DNA from: Adineta vaga
Lineage: Eukaryota; Rotifera
NCBI GenBank assembly: GCA_021613535.1
Contig: CP075494.1
Coordinates: 6,510,001 to 6,574,000, forward strand
Reading direction: 5' to 3'
Length of the DNA stretch: 64,000 bases
Shown here: piece by piece, positions 53,754 to 64,000 of the stretch
Numbering within the stretch: position 1 is the first letter of the stretch
How the letters are laid out: every line of letters starts with the position of its first letter
Position numbers and translations under genes: made by a program
Notes under the pieces: model-generated
The model's input: the letters and a program-made list of their open reading frames with translations, nothing else
Told to the model about the DNA's origin: nothing
Databases searched by the model: none

Positions 53754-56349
53754 GATGAATAAATTGAGTTTTCTTATAAATCTGAAAAAAAAGAAAGAGC
53801 TGATATTTATTTATTTTCTTTTCAACATAGTTAGCGTTGTGATACTAAACATTGCTGAAAGGATAATGAAACACTTCGCTTTTGATTGCATAATGGCAAT
53901 ATGATGATGGGTGAATGTTATTGAAGGGAAAAAAGCGAGCAGAAAAAGAAAGATTATTCTACAATTGATAGACACACACATGCACATACATAGACACGTA
54001 ATCAGTATCACCGTTAAGTATTACGCAAAGGAAAAAGAAACGAGAATAAGAAAAAAAGAAATACAGGAAAATCGCGACTAATTTTCAAAAATCAGTCTTT
54101 TTTCATCTGTTGCTCAATTTTTTTTCTTTTTATGATCGCGCATGCACTTCAAACAAATTCAATCGTTCTCTGTTGGGAATGATCGTATTCACAGTGGGTG
54201 ACGATGTTAGTGCATGCTAAATAACTATGCATAGATCATAGCAATTGTGATGTAATCTTCTTCTATCCGTTCCATTCATCGGCGAGAATGGCTGCACACA
54301 CACACACATATGACATTGATTTATAACTAACTGATTTGTATTCAGAAACAAATGAAATAGTATCTATAGTATTAGAATGATTATCCACCTGCATAAACTG
54401 ATGAATTAAACAAGAACAAGAAACATGGAGTATTTATGAACGATTGAATAACACAGCTTATTAGATGATGTTTAGTAAAAACAAAAAATATGATATTTTC
54501 TACATATACGCATTCTAGTAGAAAAGAAAGACATTCATTTTTTTTCCATAAATTAATAACTGGTTAGTGCTATGATAACGACCAAGGTCATATATATGCA
54601 TGTACAAAGAGAGAGAGAGAGAGGGAAAAGGCCAATACCCACAAGGTTATTTCCCATTTGTTTTTTTATCATTCAATATCGACAAATCATTAGTTAACCT
54701 TACATGAGACTTCAAATCATTTTACATATAAGAAATCTATACTTACCAAGACTTTATGATGATAATGATCTTGTTTTGATATACAAAAAAACATTCTAAA
54801 TAGAACTGATAAAAAAAAGAAATGATATTACTCCAATATCTCATATTACGATCAAACATCGATATGGATGTAAATATCACGTAAAATTAAAATTTAATAG
54901 AACATGCTCGTGAAAGAAAGAAGTCTTCTGATGAAATGATTGATGACATATGTGTTTCAGAAAGTTATGTAAACAGAATTGGTAGCGACTGTTCAGAGTA
55001 TGTTAAATTGATGTCTATCTATTGGAAAAATCTCGGAGAAAATTATCCGTCTCGCTACATTCATGCGTCGTCTTTTGTTCAGCAATGATAAAAAGAGACA
55101 TGAACATAAAACCATAATTAGGCGAATTATCGATAGGATAATCGAACAGTGTCTGCACTTCTTACTTGTTAATCATCGACTATTAGAAATTTCTTTTCCA
55201 TTTGAATGAAGATGAATGAAACTACTTATTCATTCAGTATTCGAAAAAAAGAAAGAAATCTCCCTATAATTTTATGATATTTACATTAACAAGAATAATA
55301 GAAGTAAGCATGAGTATCCGATTCAAATGTTTTAATAGTGTTAACCTTCGGCCTCATCTGACACTTACTTACTTGCTTCTTTTTCTACATACATTACATA
55401 CGTCTATTCACTGTAACAAAAAAAGGACCTCAATACTTTATTCAGCTTCTTTTTATATGTTCTGGTTAATGCGGTGAACTTTTTTTCTTTCTTCTTTCCG
55501 TTCTATCTAGAGAGAAAGAGAGAAAAAGCAGCCAATAGTTCCGTCAACAGTTATACATATGGTTATAGTATGATCTAATTTTTCTTGCTCTTTCTATATG
55601 CGTTAACTTTGCATGAGAAAGAGGAAATGACTATTTGTTTTTGATTCTAGATTATCTTTTGAATAAGCATAGAAGATTTCATGAAGTATATGGTTGTTTT
55701 ATTCGGTTAAATAAAGATGCAAAAAGAAAAGTAAATGAATCAAATGATAAAATAGAGATGGTACATCTATACGCATGCCAGAAGAAGAAAACATATTTCT
55801 ATACTAAACAAAGAGAAAGTGAAACGCGAACAATTTCCTATGTAGCAAAGATTTAACCTACGTAAAAGAAACATAAAAATAAAAATAAAAACAAATAACC
55901 GAGATGAAATCCGTCTCTTCACATAAGCACATATATATGTATATATATATATATATATATAATTAACGGAATAAAAATTAATGCTTCTGCTTTTTTTTCT
56001 TACTCATTCTACAGAAGCATTTTTTTCGACAGCTTCAAGTCTACTAAGGAGAAAATAAAACGAACAAGTCATGCACATTTACTTATACAGGAATAATTAC
56101 GCCTATCTAGATTTAAATAAAACAAAATAGTATTTACAGACAAGCTTTCCTACACACACAAATAATGATGCACTTTCACTGTTCATTCCAACGAGTAAAA
56201 TATATAAATATATATATATATATGTATGTATGTATAATATGAATACGTAGATAAAAAGGATTGACCTAGAGGTTCGAAAATAAAACTATTATCAGAAGAA
56301 TAAATAAAAATTTCAATATCTAATAGGATAGCTAATTAAAAATGAAAGT
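53754..56349. other. non-coding spacer with simple repeats
   Basis: About 2.6 kb. A strong minus-strand acceptor-like TTTTCAG lies at 53782-53783, about 30 nt before the M6 ATG. (CA)n at 54295-54308, (GA)n at 54609-54623 and (AT)n at 55929-55962 are simple repeats. Open stretches here (for example 55274-55477, 55635-55856) lack protein-like composition and are not called. Confidence 0.5.
55929..55962. repeat. (AT)n microsatellite
   Basis: Near-perfect AT dinucleotide run, one of the longest in the window; likely length-variable. Confidence 0.85.
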
Positions 56350-59300
56350 TTATTGTTTCGACGTTGATGAAAGTAAAATGTGTTTGCCTTGAGTATGTTT
56401 AGGTTGTTGCCGTTGACGAGGTGATGATGCTGTTGTTGGAGTTGTTGGACTAGTATCGGTTGGTGGAGTTTGTTGAATACTTTTTGCTTTCGTTTGCTCA
56501 ATCTAAATAAAAAAATGAACTCATAAAGTTAATCAAATCGCAAAAAAGCACTGATTTTTCATTCCTATAATACGAATTTACATGTTTGATTTATCATTCT
56601 GTATAGAATATGTAATTTTTTTTTCAATGAAATTTGCATTATTTGATATTCTTTTTCTATTTATTTCAATAGACCTTTTCTGAAAACTTACAAATGAAAG
56701 TTTCGATAATTCGTGTTGCAGTTGAGTTTGTAATATTCGAACATCATCAAGTGGTAATTTCATTAAATCTTGATCACTTGGTAATAAACGTGTATTATTA
56801 TGTACAAGTAAGTGACGCATTTGTTCAACTCGATGGAGTGCATCATCACGTTGTTGAATAGCACGATTTTTTTCGTGTTCAAGTTGAACAGCAAGCCGAT
56901 GATTATCTTCAGCTTCACGACGCCAATGTTCTGATGACTATTTTTAATTGAAATTAAAATTATATATAGATCAAAGATTTTTACAAACTTCTTTTTCAGT
57001 CATTGCTAAAACTTGCATTTGCAAAACACGATTTCTCATCATATCGATTTCGGATGATGACGATGATGAATTTGTACTTGTTGTATTAAAACGTTGAAGA
57101 AGCGCTTGAGGAGATGTAGATTGTAATTGATAAGATGATGTAGGTATATCTTGACTAAAACCAGCCATTTTATACAACTCACCAGGTCGACTACTTGTAC
57201 CACTAGATGTTGATGGTTCAGGAAATGGTGTATCGATTGGCTAGAAAAGAAAAATACATTATGTGAAGTGAAATGTTGTCTTTGTTAATAGACCTACCGA
57301 TTCAATAGGTCCATCAAAAAGTTGATTTGGTGCATCAAATGGTGATTTTGCTGACGATGAATGTGAAAAATAATCATTGGAAAATGAATTTGGAATATTC
57401 ATTGGTCTTGACATGGGATTTGTAGAATTTGATGATGTATTCGTCGTTCCTGGAGTTGTTGAACGTTCAAAATTATCTAAATCCTCTTCAAGAAATGAAT
57501 TTCTATTCCTATTCCTATTCAATGCGTTAGTTGCTGCTTTATCAAAATCATTGTCATCGACATTATCAAGACCGATTGCGGTTAATGATGATTCAATTAA
57601 ATTTTTAACATCCGTTGGTAGAGAATGTAAATCTTGAAGATCTTTTCTTTCTTCGAAATAATTTCCTGATGAAGGTGTTATTGAATGAAAATGTTCATCA
57701 ATAGAAGAAAGTAAATTTGAAGCAGCTAATGAGGATATATATGCTGTTGGTGGAGGATAGGAATGACTGGCAGCTAAGGCTGCAGCTGATAAAAGAAATT
57801 GCTCATTTGAAAATGATTGCTGTATTGGTGGAGGTTGTTGATAATGATGTAAACGTTGTTGTGATGGTGATTTTTGTGTAAGCATTTCTTGAATAGAAAA
57901 TGTTCCACTTGGAGAATTATTTCCCATTAATGGCTAAAAAATAGAATTCGAGAGTAAATTAGATGAAGATAGTAAACAATTATAAATACATGTCTATCAA
58001 AAGGTTTCATAGCAGCACCAGGGAATGATCCAACTTCAAATAGAGATGGTTGAGATGATTTTTTCGGAATGTTTCTTGTCGGTAATAATGACTGGAATAG
58101 AAGTATAAAAACTATCAATAAATGAGACGATGAAAGAAAAATGATTGTCTTACATCAATAGTACCAACTTCTTTATCTTCAGGAATCGGAATAAAGGACG
58201 ATAAAGGTAATTCGTTTGTGTAATGAAGATCAAAATCTCGATACGATTTTAATTCTTCTACAAAATGAAAGTTTTCTTTTTAATGAGATATATTCTTATC
58301 TTTGTTACATACGTTCAATATGAGCGAAAGCACAAAATGGTCCACGGGGACAATAAATTGTTACTGACACATCGTTACATTTAGTTGATTTATAAATCTG
58401 TCAAATAAAAATTATTGAGCAAACCTGTAACATTTATTCCTGCATATAAAAATTACCTCCGGATGAAATTGTTGTTCCGTACGTGTGTGACAATATTTAC
58501 AATGATCACCAGCTTCACATATAGTTGGATCAATCCACTCATCACTTTGTTTAACATGTGGACATGGAGTCGATCTAGAATAGGAATTTTATTAATAATT
58601 TATAAGAAAAATTCTCTGAATTTACTTGTATTTATATATTGATGGATTACGACGACGATCACGGGGATTATGATACTGTGGACAAGCATAACCTTGTCGA
58701 CATAAACGTGGAGGACGTTTACATGGTTCAGTTTTATAATTAGCCAGAACATAATGTGAATCTAGAAAATAATGAAATAAATCATTATCTATTTTTCCTA
58801 AAAATTATTCTACTTACCACTCCATTTTGGATCATCATTTAAAGCTCGTTCATTTTCCAAACTAATACATAATCTTGCCAATCTTTCCAAAGCTAGATCA
58901 GTATTTTGTATTTCTCTACTATCGAGTATTGGCTGTCGTAAATCATTGGCACCATGAGCATATGAACAATGTGAACCATTTTTTAAACAATGTCCTTTTG
59001 CATCAGTCTCATGTGTACATAAACCTGTTTTATAATAACGAAGATGATAACGTTTTTCTGTATCATTTGCATTTCGATGTAACAGTTGGCAACTATGAAA
59101 AAAAATGAATATTGATGGATGAAGAAATGATTTGTTTAAACAAACTTACTCATCTCCATTTGGACAGACACCAGTCTGTTCATCGTAATCATTACAATAG
59201 AAATCTGGATCATATGAAAATGTTCCGTCCGGACGACGAAATGGACGTCGACGACGTTGATTTTGAAAATGCCAATAAAAACATGAAAACGGACGATGTC

Positions 59301-59517
59301 TTAAGATATCTTCAGTAGAATAGTTGTTTATTAAAAACTTTAGTACTCTTACTGTGTACATTTATGTTGGAGAAATAATTGACATTGTTCCACACGAAAA
59401 TCTCGTAAATAACTAAAAATAAACAATGATATTGATACTAAAATCAAGTTGGAAAATGACCTACTTCAGATGTAAAGGTTTTTCGATCAAAGCAAGTTGC
59501 TGTAGATCATTCGCCAT
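56350..59517 (-). CDS. UNK: Unkempt-type CCCH zinc finger RNA-binding protein
   Basis: Thirteen exons (59465-59517, 59353-59412, 59150-59299, 58818-59092, 58626-58761, 58457-58574, 58313-58397, 58154-58257, 57990-58091, 57298-57933, 56989-57240, 56692-56937, 56350-56502) join in phase to 789 residues (human UNK 810). The N-terminal CCCH array matches Unkempt closely: YLRDFRVEQC, HRPFSCFYWHFQNQRRRR, RYHLRYYKTGLC, YKTEPCKRPPRLCRQGYAC and CPRGPFCAFAH. The middle is disordered, then a coiled-coil stretch (HWRREAEDNHRLAVQLEHEK to LQTQLQHELSKL). The family's terminal RING finger is missing; the last exon is a Thr/Pro/Gln tail. Unkempt binds UAG-containing mRNAs and represses translation in neural cells. 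Transfer of that role here is inference. Confidence 0.94.
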
Positions 59518-60452
59518 GATCACTTATCATGAATAAAAACGATAAAAAACGTTTTTTGCTTTATAAAAATAAGTTCTCACATGATTTGCTCTATTTTTGC
59601 TACGCTATTTTTCTTTTGTCGTTATTATTACTTATTTGTTGACAGTCAGGTGATGTGCAGGTCTTATCCAATAAGGTTTTCGATACGGACCACCCAACAT
59701 ACAATAGAGGGCGCTGTTTCTGTACGGAAAAATCCCCCAAAAATATGACATACAGAAAAGCAAAAAACTGATACAGCAAACCTTCATTCAACGAACGCAC
59801 TCGTTACATTTTTTATCGTTATGTCAAAACAAATGTTTTGATTGATAAATTAGATTAGATGTGCAATAGTTTATTCGGTAAAACTAAAGTACATCACACC
59901 TGAATTTTGTTGCTATTGAATACATCTTTCAATGATTCCAAGTGTAACAGAAGTAATTACATGATTTTGATTAGTAGTAATCATAAAGATTAGTAGCCTT
60001 CTCTAGAAAACTTTTCAACAACATTTTTTTCGGAAGGAAAACGTAGGCTTCTTTGGCGAAGAGTGTTTTCATGAAAAAACAACTCTGACTTTGAGGAGAT
60101 CGTTAGGATTCAGAAGGTTCTTACGTTAATTTCTTGAATTATCGAAACTGTTGTATTCTATCAAAAGTTGTATATTGCTTCAATGAAATGAAACTTCAAG
60201 AAATCGATCATAAGTTTTTTTCTTCGGACAGTTGTATGATTCGTTAGAAACTCTCTCCAATCAACAAAACTCAGGTAACAGAAAGAAAGAGGAAGGTAAA
60301 TTGAGCATCACATATGGCGCATATAGGTCATTCAATTTCTATCGAACGAATGAAAGAAGACAGAAAAAAATGGTTCAAGGTTATCTCTTGCTACGTTAAA
60401 AAATCAACATGTCGAAGATATTTTCTAAGTTTATCCATATTTTTAGATTAAT
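59518..60452. promoter_or_regulatory. divergent spacer between UNK and Ly6-like gene
   Basis: 935 bp that should hold both promoters. A TTTTTAG acceptor-like site ends at 60446, just before the Ly6-like ATG. No other feature recognised. Confidence 0.4.
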
Positions 60453-61489
60453 ATGAATCTAATATTAATAATATTTTTGGTATTAATCTATATTCAACAG
60501 GGACCTGGTATGTACGAGGTTTTTGTCTTTTTTTTCGATCAAAAAAATTTTATGATTTAGTGCATGGCATTCAATGTTATCAATGTAGTAGTGAAGAAGA
60601 TGAATTTTGTCCAGCATTCGACAAATTTGATGAAACAAAAAATGCTCTGGTAGATTGTTTTAGTTTAGAATCATATGTACCTGGACATATGTGTATGAAA
60701 ATGGTTAAAGAAAGTTATGACACATTTTATGGTAAAAAGAAATACGAAAACTTACAATTGTTATATTATGTCTTTTTTTTTAGCAAAGGGATTTAAGACT
60801 GTGATACGGTCCTGTGCATCACGATCAACATTAGGTGTTGCTCAAGGTTGTCGTTATTTCGTAGACGAAGTTGGTCTTGAAGTAGCTGTTTGTGTAAGTT
60901 ATAATTGAATCGAATGCTATAAGAGAAATATTCTACTGGTTTTGAGGAAGGTTATCTTAACTTAGATAGTGAATCAGTTTATTTGCTAAGTTATCCTGCT
61001 TCAAAATATGATATCTATTAAATAGTTGTAGAGATAGATTATTTTAACGTACAATTTAACACGAAAAGAAAAGGTATCAATGAGTTTTATACATAATTGA
61101 TCATTTTATAGACTGTAATGGGAAACTCGTTTTGCTTTTATTAACCTTTTATCCATTTATCTTTGAATAAACTACTTTTGGATCATTCTCATCGATATAC
61201 TGATCGAAAACAAATCTAGATGATACTATTAAATTAGAATATAAGTAACCAGAAAATTTCGATTCTGTCTTCTGAGGATGACTATTTGCATCAAGATTTA
61301 TTATCTTTTTTCAATTTACAAATGAATCATGTTATTATGTGAAAGAATGATTTCATTGAATTATCTTTATTTTAGTATTGTGAAAATCGTGATGGTTGTA
61401 ATGGTAGTTTCAAGAATTCACATTCCATATTATTGTTTACATTGACCCTATCTTCCGTCCTATTTCTTCGATATTTGATCTGCGAATAG
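60453..61489 (+). CDS. Ly6/Quiver (Sleepless)-like secreted or GPI-anchored protein
   Basis: Four exons (60453-60507, 60561-60731, 60784-60893, 61376-61489) join in phase to 149 residues. A signal peptide (MNLILIIFLVLIYIQQG) is followed by IQCYQCSSEEDEFCPAFD, a long CFSLES...HMCMKMVK loop, RSCASRST...QGCRY and the closing YCENRDGCNGS. That is the Cys spacing of a three-finger Ly6/Quiver domain. The C-terminal 20 residues are hydrophobic (ILLFTLTLSSVLFLRYLIC), fitting a GPI-anchor signal after the Asn/Gly/Ser stretch. Drosophila Quiver/Sleepless members modulate K+ channels and nicotinic receptors; the target here is unknown. The third intron (60894-61375, 482 nt) is long. AATAAA lies at 61614-61619. 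Confidence 0.85.
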
Positions 61490-62175
61490 TTATAAATAAT
61501 GCTAATTTGTTTTACTTGTATATATCTGTCTTTTTTTATACATTACTCTCAGTTTTATGTGTATCTCATTAAATTTGTTTTTTTTTGTATCTTTATAAAA
61601 ATCATATTAGCCAAATAAAACTACGATAGAATGAATACAATAATTCACAATAAATTTAGTGCAAAATATAGATTTTATTTAACACTAAAAGGATTGAACT
61701 TGACGTACTAGGAAGGGTTTACTTACTTCAATTTGTTTTCCGAATCGATTGAATTAGAACACCTAAGAGAATAGACCATTAGTATAGAAGATATCTACAT
61801 TGAGTTCAAATACAAATAAACGAAATTAAATGTTGAGAGTTTTCATTTCAACAAACATATTAATCATACATTTTAATTCATCAGAAGAATGATGACTCGA
61901 ATTGATGAAAAACATCGTATTCACGATATTTCTATCAGCCATAAAGTTCACATACGAATGAAAATTATGCTCATACTGATTGTTTTTAATTCGAAGGTTT
62001 CAGAATGATTTCACTAATATTTCTTCTCTTTCCCACAAAGTTTAAATAATATCGAGATTAGAATTAAAGAAATGTAATATTTTCAGGTCTTTTGATTTCA
62101 AATCTATCTCGTTATCAACAAGATAATTTTAATTGAACTATATTACAAATACAAAAAAACAAACACACGAAACAT
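61490..62175. other. non-coding spacer between convergent genes
   Basis: Holds the 3' UTRs of the Ly6-like gene (+) and the partial minus-strand gene. Nothing else recognised. Confidence 0.55.
61614..61619 (+). terminator. polyadenylation signal AATAAA
   Basis: Canonical hexamer about 125 nt after the stop of the Ly6-like gene. Position fits; the cleavage site is not known. Confidence 0.5.
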
Positions 62176-64000
62176 TCAAAAGTAACATCGATTAATTGTA
62201 GTTGCCATTGTTGTTTCATCTTCACTTTCGTCATCTTGATCTGTTATGATCTGTGAATTACTCTTTATTTTGGCTGATTGATGACTTCCATGAGAACTTT
62301 GTGCATACATATTATCATATTCTGATTCCATATTTGATAATACACCTTCAGATAAATAATCAGGTCGCGATGAAGCTATATCACTTTGATCAGATGCAGG
62401 TATTGATGATGAATCTGTTCGTTTCGGAAATTTTTTCTTTGGAACAATACTGTCATTTTGAAGAGGACGATTTCTATCATTAAGTGATTCATGTCGAACA
62501 AGTTGACTCGTTTTTCGAAGTGTTTTATATCGTATATGATGATACGGACGTTTTTTTGATTTGCTATTCAGAATAGGAAACGTATTTTCATGAAGTGTAT
62601 CAGATTCATTGTCTGTTGAATCATTTTCGGTAGTAGAATATTGTTGTGATTTCTTTGGAAGTAAAGGTGGTGTTTGTTTGACATGAGAACGAAATTGATT
62701 TAATTGATCTTCAAGCCATCGTTGTAATAAATCTGGATGACAAAATGTCGGTGATCGTGTTGGTTTTGATTGTAGACTAAAATATAAAGAAATGAAATGA
62801 ATTGTTTATGATGGAGGAGAAAATTTTACTTAGATAGATTATTATAACTTGACGAAAATCGTGTTCGTTGAAGAAGTCTTCCCTGATAAGCATTATTTTG
62901 TGTCCATGGTTCATGATGAACTGATATTTCACTTTCGGATGTATCAGCAATTAATTTACGTGCTAAATTAAATGGTAAAGGACGAAAAGTGGGTAGTTTT
63001 TGTTGGTTAACAACAGTAGGAACAAGAGGTTTTGCATCGGTTGTAGTCATATTCACTGTAAATGATACATCAAATGTTTGAGATGGATAAATATCATCAT
63101 GTGGAGGTGAATTAGATGTTTGATTGAGTTCATTATTTGTTGGTAATGATGATGAAGGTGGATCATCCCAACCAGAAAATGAGGATGCTGTTTCTTCGTT
63201 TGTTGTTGATAAACTATGAGATGCATGAATCAGATCTTTCGATGATTGATCTTGAAGTAATTGATAGCAATGATCATCGAGAGAATTTTTTCGTTTAGTA
63301 GAAGTAGGACATTTTGATGATATTGAAATTGATCTACATGCATTTGTATCATCTAATGAAATGAATAAAAAAATACTCTGTTTCGCTTCGGAAAAAAACA
63401 CAATTTACCTGCCGGTTCATTGATAATTTTTTGTGTCAACATTAAACATCTATTCTCATTTACAATCGTTTCTCTTAATGGCCAACAATTATTATCACCT
63501 GAATAAATCAAATTGGAAAGTTTTCTAATTGAACTCATTTGATGTGAATTATTCATTATTGGATTCAATGCTTGTAATAATGTATCACGATAGGATGGTT
63601 GACTAGGAAGTAGATTAGACATTCGTAGATGTTTTCGTGAAGATTGTTTCAATAAACTTTGTTGATCATTAACAAGATCTGAAGATGTTGTTGTCGTAGT
63701 TGTTATTGAAAGGTTCTTATCACGTTGAGAAAATTGGGAATGGTGAGATTCATCTGTACTTGATGATTTTGGGATTGTATCATTATTCGGTTGATTAATA
63801 ACCACGGGAAGAGTATTTCGACCCTGAAATAGTATCATATAGAATCTTTTCGAAAAAAAAACGAACTCTTTTCTTACTTGAAAGACATTATCGCCAATGA
63901 GACGTCCAAGTAGAAAATAAATATTCGTATTATTATCAATATTCATTTGTGTATCAATAATTGAGCCAGCTGTTCGAAAGAGATACAAATCATGTAACAA
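62176..64000 (-). CDS. 3' part of an unrecognised gene (runs off the window)
   Basis: Four exons (63878 to the window edge, 63409-63823, 62830-63352, 62176-62776) join in phase with a stop at 62176-62178; the 5' end is outside. The first visible part, LLHDLYLFRTAGSIIDTQMN and FLLGRLIGDNVFQ, looks like the end of a folded domain. The remaining roughly 510 residues are Ser/Thr/Gln/Asn-rich and probably disordered. They include SRKHLRMSNLLP, KRPYHHIRYKTLRKTSQL and an acidic DQDDESEDETT close to the end. The long tail with basic patches suggests a cytosolic regulatory region of a signalling or membrane protein, but I cannot name the family. Confidence 0.75.

Noticed and set aside
55274-55856. Two plus-strand short open frames in the M6-UNK spacer
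   Set aside because: Low-complexity AT-rich translations without domain or splice support.

Overview
The window is animal nuclear DNA. It is AT-rich (about one-third GC by eye). Genes are split into many exons by very short GT-AG introns, mostly about 50-75 nt. The gene set is metazoan: supervillin, CRTC, ZFR, Unkempt, secernin, an M6/PLP tetraspan, a rhodopsin-type GPCR, a Ly6-type protein and a chitin-binding EGF protein. Compact introns, invertebrate-style chitin-binding proteins and acceptor-like sites just before several start codons suggest a bdelloid rotifer. That lineage call is inference; no sequence search was possible.

Layout. 0.3-1.7 kb (+): lysine/acid-rich, probably nuclear protein. 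2.1-3.1 kb (-): secreted DNase I-type nuclease. 4.0-18.2 kb (-): a supervillin gene whose 28 coding exons keep phase and give about 2,681 residues; two internal first exons could start shorter forms. 18.2-21.5 kb: non-coding. 21.5-24.2 kb (-): CRTC, the CREB coactivator. 25.6-26.5 kb (+): unrecognised single-pass membrane protein. 27.0-28.6 kb (-): cation diffusion facilitator of manganese-transporter type. 29.1-31.3 kb (+): secernin. 31.3-33.9 kb: non-coding with a possible gene relic. 33.9-34.1 kb (+): 78-residue membrane protein. 35.2-37.3 kb (+): GPCR. 38.7-42.0 kb (-): ZFR, head-to-head with CLPX at 42.3-45.0 kb (+). 45.8-50.4 kb (+): large secreted Gly/Pro-rich protein with chitin-binding and EGF domains. 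51.5-52.5 kb (+): histidine phosphatase, tail-to-tail with an M6/PLP-like gene at 52.8-53.8 kb (-). 56.4-59.5 kb (-): Unkempt without its usual C-terminal RING. 60.5-61.5 kb (+): Ly6/Quiver-like protein. 62.2 kb to the window end (-): 3' part of an unrecognised gene.

The genes do not form a pathway; this is an ordinary gene-dense chromosomal stretch. I saw no transposon, CRISPR array, tRNA or rRNA. Exon limits were set by hand from GT-AG sites, and reading phase was carried across each junction. Each multi-exon model described as complete sums to a whole number of codons, which is the main support for the structures.
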